Part shown: piece by piece, positions 59,769 to 64,000 of the stretch
Position numbering within the stretch: the first letter of the stretch is position 1
How the letters are laid out: each line of letters starts with the position of its first letter
NCBI GenBank assembly: GCA_045531905.1
Contig: JAZSEY010000015.1
Span: 20,870 to 84,869 of the forward strand
DNA: 64,000 nt
DNA from: RGIG6919 sp045531905
Lineage (GTDB): Bacteria > Bacillota > Clostridia > Lachnospirales > Lachnospiraceae
Direction of reading: 5' to 3'
Program-made: the position numbers and the translations under genes
The notes under the pieces: model-generated
What the model saw: only the letters and a program-made list of their open reading frames with translations
What the model was told of the DNA's origin: nothing
Databases searched by the model: none

Positions 59769-61643
59769 ATGACAAAAAAGCAGAAAAAGGTATTATATAG
59801 AATCATAATAGCAGCAGTCATTGTTATTGGTTTGGCAATTGTAAATGCCATTGTTACACTTCCTGATGTGATAAATGCCGTTTTGAATCTTGTGGCATAT
59901 TTTGTAATCGGTTATGACATTTTAAAGAAGGCCTGGAAAGGCATTTTAAATAAGCAGGTGTTTGATGAGAATTTCTTAATGGCAGTGGCAACGGTGGGTG
60001 CCATTTTGTTGGGAGATTTTAGAGAGGGTGTAGCGGTTATGCTTTTTTACCAGATTGGCGAGTTATTCCAGAGCTTTGCCGTTGGTAAGAGCCGTCAGAA
60101 CATTGCTGCACTGATGGACATTCGTCCAGACTATGCCAATATTCTTGTGGATGGAAAAAACATAGAACAGGTTGACCCAGACGACGTTGAGATTGGAACA
60201 ATCATTGTTGTCAATCCTGGTGAGAAGGTTCCGATTGATGGAATTATCATAGAAGGAAATACAACACTGAATACCAGTGCCCTAACCGGTGAGAGTGTTC
60301 CAAGAGATGCGGTATGTGGTGATGAGGTCATCAGTGGTTGCATCAATATGACTGCTACCATCAAGCTAAAAACCACAAAAGAATTTGGTGAATCTACTGT
60401 GTCTAAGATTTTGGATTTGGTGGAGAACTCCAGCATGAAAAAATCCAAATCTGAAAACTTTATCACCAAATTTGCAAAATACTACACACCAGCAGTTTGT
60501 TACAGTGCCCTTGCCCTGGCAATCATACCACCGATAGTCAGTGTATTGATGGGGGGTAGCCCTGCTATTGGTCAGTGGATTACAAGAGCGTTGACATTTT
60601 TGGTAATTAGCTGTCCTTGTGCTTTGGTGATTTCGATTCCATTAAGCTTCTTTGGCGGTATCGGCTGTGCGTCCTCAAATGGTATTTTGGTAAAGGGTTC
60701 CAACTATTTGGAGGCGTTGGCAAATACAAAATATATTGTATTTGATAAAACCGGTACATTAACAAAGGGCGTATTTGAAGTAAATCAGCTTTATCCTGAA
60801 AATGGGTTTAATGCAGATTCTCTTCTTTATCATGCAGCGTATGCAGAAAGTGGTTCCAGTCACCCAATCAGTATAAGCTTAAAGAAGGCATTTTCTAAGG
60901 AAATGAATTTGGAACATGTAACAGGCATCGAAGAGATTGCCGGACATGGTGTAAAAGCAGTTGTAGATGGCAAAACCGTATTTGCCGGAAATGCAAAGCT
61001 TATGAACCGTGAGAATATCAGCATCACAAAGACCTATGATGAAGGAACTGTTGTGTATGTGGCTGTGGATAGCGTTTATGCGGGTGCTATCACCATTTCT
61101 GATAAAATCAAATCAACCACTAAGACAGCCATTGCATCATTAAAGAAATCCGGTATTCAGCAGACTGTTATGTTAACCGGCGACATCAAAGCCGTTGCTG
61201 AGAAGGTGGCAAAAGAAGCGGGTATAGATGTCGTAAAAAGTGAACTGCTTCCTGGCGACAAGGTATCTGAGGTAGAGAAACTGTTAGAAGAAAAGGAAGA
61301 AAAAGAAATCCTCGCCTTTGTTGGTGACGGTATCAATGATGCCCCTGTGCTTTCCCGGGCAGATGTGGGAATTGCCATGGGTGCCCTTGGCTCTGACGCG
61401 GCAATAGAAGCAGCAGACATTGTATTGATGGATGATGACCCTGCAAAGATTGCCCTCGCCATGAAAATATCAGCAAAGACATTATCTATCGTGAAACAGA
61501 ATATTGTATTTGCCCTTGGTGTCAAACTAGTATGCCTGTTACTCGGTGCATTAGGTATTGCCAACATGTGGATTGCCATATTTGCAGACGTAGGCGTTAT
61601 GGTATTAGCTGTACTAAATGCAACAAGAGCATTAAAACTTTAA
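59769..61643 (+). CDS. Heavy-metal P1B-type ATPase (Cd/Zn/Pb exporter, CadA/ZntA-like)
   Basis: A 624-residue efflux pump. It has the membrane metal site SCPCALVIS, the phosphorylation loop FDKTGTLTKG, the actuator motif TGES (ALTGESVPR), the HP motif in SGSSHPIS, and hinge GDGINDAPVLSRADVGIAMG. It has eight predicted helices. The usual N-terminal HMA domain is absent, and the preceding gene supplies one as a separate protein. The CPC motif plus ArsR-type regulator supports Zn/Cd/Pb more than Cu. Confidence 0.95.
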   Translation: MTKKQKKVLYRIIIAAVIVIGLAIVNAIVTLPDVINAVLNLVAYFVIGYDILKKAWKGILNKQVFDENFLMAVATVGAILLGDFREGVAVMLFYQIGELFQSFAVGKSRQNIAALMDIRPDYANILVDGKNIEQVDPDDVEIGTIIVVNPGEKVPIDGIIIEGNTTLNTSALTGESVPRDAVCGDEVISGCINMTATIKLKTTKEFGESTVSKILDLVENSSMKKSKSENFITKFAKYYTPAVCYSALALAIIPPIVSVLMGGSPAIGQWITRALTFLVISCPCALVISIPLSFFGGIGCASSNGILVKGSNYLEALANTKYIVFDKTGTLTKGVFEVNQLYPENGFNADSLLYHAAYAESGSSHPISISLKKAFSKEMNLEHVTGIEEIAGHGVKAVVDGKTVFAGNAKLMNRENISITKTYDEGTVVYVAVDSVYAGAITISDKIKSTTKTAIASLKKSGIQQTVMLTGDIKAVAEKVAKEAGIDVVKSELLPGDKVSEVEKLLEEKEEKEILAFVGDGINDAPVLSRADVGIAMGALGSDAAIEAADIVLMDDDPAKIALAMKISAKTLSIVKQNIVFALGVKLVCLLLGALGIANMWIAIFADVGVMVLAVLNATRALKL

Positions 61644-61652
61644 TAATTATTT

Positions 61653-61687
61653 CAAAATAACCTCTTCGGGGGTTATTTTGCTTTATT
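61653..61687 (+). terminator. Terminator of the metal operon
   Basis: The stem CAAAATAACC/GGTTATTTTG with an 8-base loop is followed by CTTTATT. Confidence 0.85.
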
Positions 61688-61786
61688 CCTATGTTCAAAT
61701 CACATGGAAAATGTGGTAATGATGTGATATGATACGGAGTATGATATGAACAAATTAGGTTTTCTAGTGATAGAGGAGGCATTCAT

Positions 61787-63448
61787 ATGAGTAAAAAGAA
61801 AAAAGACAAGGTCATAAACATGACACCAAAAGGAAAGTATAGAAAGTTATCAAAAGGCAATTACATAGCACTTGCGATTATGGTTGTGCTGGCATGTATC
61901 CTTTTCTATATTTTCATACCGGCATTAAGTATCTATTCGGTTGGTTTTTGGTTAACAAGTATCGTTGCATTGGCATTAATATTTGTTGCAACATTATCCT
62001 ATACCGATTCCAACAAAGTCAATGAGATGGCATACAACACAGTCGTCAGTAAAACTGCATTGGTGCTTATGACTATCATGATGATTGCATTTGTAATTGG
62101 TGGTATTGCTTCTATGAAGTTGTTCTCAGCAGGAACATATGCAGGACTGCTTACCGTAGAAGAAGGTAATTTTGCAGAGGACATAGTTGAGACAGAAAGC
62201 ATCAATGACATTGCGATTATGGATACAGCTTCGGCTGCTATTATTGGTAATCGTGCCATTGGTTCTTTGACAGACATTGTCAGCCAGTATGAAGTCAGCG
62301 AGGACTATAGCCAGATTGATTACAATGGCAAGCCAATGAAAATTGCTACATTAGATTATGCGGGCTTAATCAAATATTTCAATAATAAGAAGTCTGGTAT
62401 TCCAGGATATGTTATGGTTGACCCGGTTAACAACGAAGCAACCTATGTGAAGCTGGATAAGCCAATCAAATACACTCCTTCAGCATTTTTTAGTGAGGAC
62501 TTGGGAAGACATTTGAGATTCCAGTACCCAACATATATTTTTGGTAGTTATTCATTTGAATTAGACAATGATGGAAATCCATACTATGTATGTTCCGTTG
62601 TGAAAGCAAATGCAGGTGTGTTTGGCGCCATGGATGTAAAGGGTGCAGTTATCCTCGATCCTTGCACCGGTGACAGTGAATATTATGCAGTTGGTCAAAT
62701 TCCCAATTGGGTAGACCGTGTATATGATGGTGATTTATTAGCCCAGAAATATGACTGGTATGGAACACTTTCCGGTGGTTTCTGGAATAGCATTTTTGGT
62801 AACAAGGGTTGTAAAATGACCACAGATGACTACGGTTACAAGGTAATCAATGGTGATGTATGGATTTATACAGGTGTTACCTCTGTAAATGGTGACGAAT
62901 CCAACATTGGTTTTGTTCTTATGAACGAGCGTACCTCTGAGGCAAAGTATTATCAGGTAGCAGGTGCTGAGGAATATTCAGCTATGAGTTCTGCTCAGGG
63001 TGAAGTTCAGCATTTGGGTTATGTGGCAGCATTTCCTTCTTTAATCAATATTGGTGGTGAACCTACCTATATTATGGCATTAAAGGATGAAGCCGGTCTT
63101 GTGAAAATGTATGCCCTCGTAAATGTTGCAAAATACAATATTGTTGCGACAGGTTCTACTCAAAAAGAAGCACTTTCTTCCTATAAGAAACTGTTAAAGG
63201 AAAATGGTATCCTTTCCAATGCAGCTCCTGATGAAGAAATGCCAAATAAGAAAATTACAATTACTTCTATCCGCTACATTGAGATGGATAATGAGACATA
63301 CGTATATATTACTGATACACAGGATAATGTCTATAAGCAGAACTTTGCAGAAAATGAATCCTTAATCTTCCTTCAGGAGGGTGACACAGTGACTGTGTAC
63401 TACGAAGAAGGAGAAAATGGAATTAAGCAATTAAGTTCATATAAGTAA
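61787..63448 (+). CDS. Large membrane protein, unknown function
   Basis: A 553-residue protein with a basic cytoplasmic start (MSKKKKDK), three N-terminal helices (about residues 28-46, 50-68 and 84-106) and a large extracytoplasmic region (about 107-553). That region has regular short beta motifs (ATYVKLDKPIKYTPSAFF, EWDWYGTLSGGFWN-like YDWYGTLSGGFWN, AYVYITDTQDNVY-like ends). I do not recognise a family with certainty; similar proteins in Lachnospiraceae are annotated as hypothetical. It is monocistronic, with AGAGGAGG before the start and a terminator after. A sensor or envelope role is possible. Confidence 0.7.
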   Translation: MSKKKKDKVINMTPKGKYRKLSKGNYIALAIMVVLACILFYIFIPALSIYSVGFWLTSIVALALIFVATLSYTDSNKVNEMAYNTVVSKTALVLMTIMMIAFVIGGIASMKLFSAGTYAGLLTVEEGNFAEDIVETESINDIAIMDTASAAIIGNRAIGSLTDIVSQYEVSEDYSQIDYNGKPMKIATLDYAGLIKYFNNKKSGIPGYVMVDPVNNEATYVKLDKPIKYTPSAFFSEDLGRHLRFQYPTYIFGSYSFELDNDGNPYYVCSVVKANAGVFGAMDVKGAVILDPCTGDSEYYAVGQIPNWVDRVYDGDLLAQKYDWYGTLSGGFWNSIFGNKGCKMTTDDYGYKVINGDVWIYTGVTSVNGDESNIGFVLMNERTSEAKYYQVAGAEEYSAMSSAQGEVQHLGYVAAFPSLINIGGEPTYIMALKDEAGLVKMYALVNVAKYNIVATGSTQKEALSSYKKLLKENGILSNAAPDEEMPNKKITITSIRYIEMDNETYVYITDTQDNVYKQNFAENESLIFLQEGDTVTVYYEEGENGIKQLSSYK

Positions 63449-63464
63449 AATAGAATGATGACTG

Positions 63465-63502
63465 GACTCCGGGAGATGGTTTCACCCGGAGTTCTTTTTT
63501 TG
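63465..63502 (+). terminator. Terminator after the 553-residue membrane protein gene
   Basis: The stem ACTCCGGG/CCCGGAGT with an 11-base loop is followed by TCTTTTTTT. Confidence 0.93.
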
Positions 63503-63604
63503 TGAATAAATCTTAAAATTTGTGTTCAAAATTTATATGAAATACAACATCTTGTGTTTTGTTTTTAGAGCAAAAAAACTCTTAAAAATCCTTCAAAAAA
63601 TCTA

Positions 63605-63633
63605 TTGACAAAGGAAAATCGTTTTGATATTCT
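63605..63633 (+). promoter_or_regulatory. Promoter of tRNA-Ser
   Basis: TTGACA and TATTCT are separated by 17 bp, 50 bp before the tRNA. Confidence 0.7.
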
Positions 63634-63683
63634 AATAAGGCGTCCGTGAGACGTAACTGAATATCGGATTATGATTCAGGCAT

Positions 63684-63771
63684 GGAGAAATACTCAAGTG
63701 GTTGAAGAGGCGCCCCTGCTAAGGGTGTAGGTCGTTCGCGCGGCGCGAGGGTTCAAATCCCTCTTTCTCCG
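63684..63771 (+). tRNA. tRNA-Ser (anticodon GCT)
   Basis: A class II tRNA with acceptor GGAGAAA/TTTCTCC, an anticodon loop CTGCTAA (anticodon GCU, reads AGC/AGU), a long variable arm (GGTCGTTCGCGCGGC region) and T-loop GTTCAAATC. The discriminator is G and CCA is not encoded. Confidence 0.95.
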
Positions 63772-63803
63772 TTCAACTTTTTAAAAATATTTTAAAAAAG
63801 TTG

Positions 63804-63832
63804 TTGACATGGTGAAAACCATGTGATAATAT
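63804..63832 (+). promoter_or_regulatory. Predicted rRNA operon promoter
   Basis: Perfect TTGACA and TAATAT are separated by 17 bp, preceded by an A/T-rich upstream element. The spacer contains a 7-bp inverted repeat, ACATGGT/ACCATGT (63807-63824). Confidence 0.75.
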
Positions 63833-64000
63833 TTAGAAGTTGTCGCTCAACACGGCAACGACAAGAACCTTGATAATCAAATACTAAGACAACCCTGAAA
63901 ATTCTAAAGAATTTCAGAAAAGCGATAGATGATTGAATCATCTACGAACCAAGAACAGTAAAAACAGGGATTATTAGCTAGACGTTGATATGACCTAGGA
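63833..64000 (+). other. Probable rRNA operon leader (16S gene beyond window)
   Basis: The transcribed leader holds three small stem-loops: TTGTCG/CGACAA (63840-63864), GAAATTC-type palindrome near 63898-63916, and AGATGATTGAATCATCT near 63927-63943. It also holds an ACCTTGATAATCAAATA stretch of the kind found ahead of rRNA genes. No recognisable 16S 5' end is reached before base 64000. Confidence 0.55.

Noticed and set aside
63950..64000. Start of 16S rRNA
   Set aside because: No recognisable 16S 5' sequence is present before the window ends; only the leader is included.
1..64000. CRISPR arrays, prophage or insertion sequences
   Set aside because: No repeat-spacer pattern, transposase, integrase or phage structural gene was seen on either strand.

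Overview
The window looks like the origin-proximal part of the chromosome of a low-GC Gram-positive anaerobe, most likely a member of the Clostridia close to the Lachnospiraceae. This is inferred from the gene set and order: rpmH-rnpA-yidD-yidC-jag on one side of the origin, dnaA-dnaN-yaaA-recF-gyrB-gyrA on the other, and mnmE-mnmG-rsmG and parA-parB nearby. Clostridial-type parS sites, strong AGGAGG-type ribosome binding sites, sortase-free secreted Ig/transglutaminase proteins, a flavin reductase-rubredoxin fusion and DUF4446/DUF1893 families agree with this. No phage, insertion sequence or CRISPR array is visible.

Layout. 1-7.2 kb (minus strand): a truncated chemoreceptor, a secreted transglutaminase-like protein, small secreted and membrane proteins, VanZ, and an SGNH-like/MBOAT pair for surface O-acylation. 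7.4-10.3 kb (plus): a second secreted transglutaminase-like protein and an acidic coiled-coil protein. 10.4-17.4 kb: tRNA-Lys, trmB (minus), then a plus-strand run of D,D-carboxypeptidase, HATPase protein, argS and serS. 17.5-19.0 kb: an AT-rich pair made of a secreted cysteine-peptidase-like protein and a lipoprotein. 19.1-25.7 kb (minus): ZIP transporter, HAD hydrolase, NUDIX, flavin reductase-rubredoxin, HD hydrolase, DUF3881-like, DUF4446, parB and parA, with two parS sites upstream. 25.8-27.6 kb: tRNA-Arg, a coiled-coil membrane protein and a DEDDh exonuclease. 27.6-34.5 kb (minus): rsmG, mnmG, mnmE, jag, yidC, yidD, rnpA and rpmH. 34.5-43.5 kb: oriC, dnaA, a second origin segment with a DnaA-trio array, dnaN, yaaA, recF, gyrB and gyrA.

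43.5-59.0 kb holds the most interesting material. An agr-type quorum-sensing module (AgrB, LytTR regulator, GHKL sensor) faces an AgrD-like autoinducer precursor of 55 codons at 46488-46655. The two sides are driven by a long palindromic divergent promoter carrying four regulator half-sites. Behind the agrD-like gene lies an ABC-transporter operon (two FtsX-type permeases, ATPase, anchored accessory protein). Eight kilobases away, at 54.9 kb, a second copy of the same promoter, with identical 21-bp half-site spacing and identical distance to the -10 box, drives a small secreted protein followed by a paralogous operon of anchored protein, two permeases and ATPase. I infer a quorum-controlled secreted-peptide system, possibly related to lactococcin-972-type bacteriocins. 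Between the two lie ordinary metabolic genes: class I fumarase, an aldo/keto reductase, an ECF S component, DUF1893 and a lipoprotein.

59.0-64.0 kb: a metal-responsive operon (ArsR-family repressor, HMA chaperone, Cd/Zn/Pb-type P-ATPase), a large unrecognised membrane protein, tRNA-Ser, and the promoter and leader of an rRNA operon whose 16S gene lies beyond the window.
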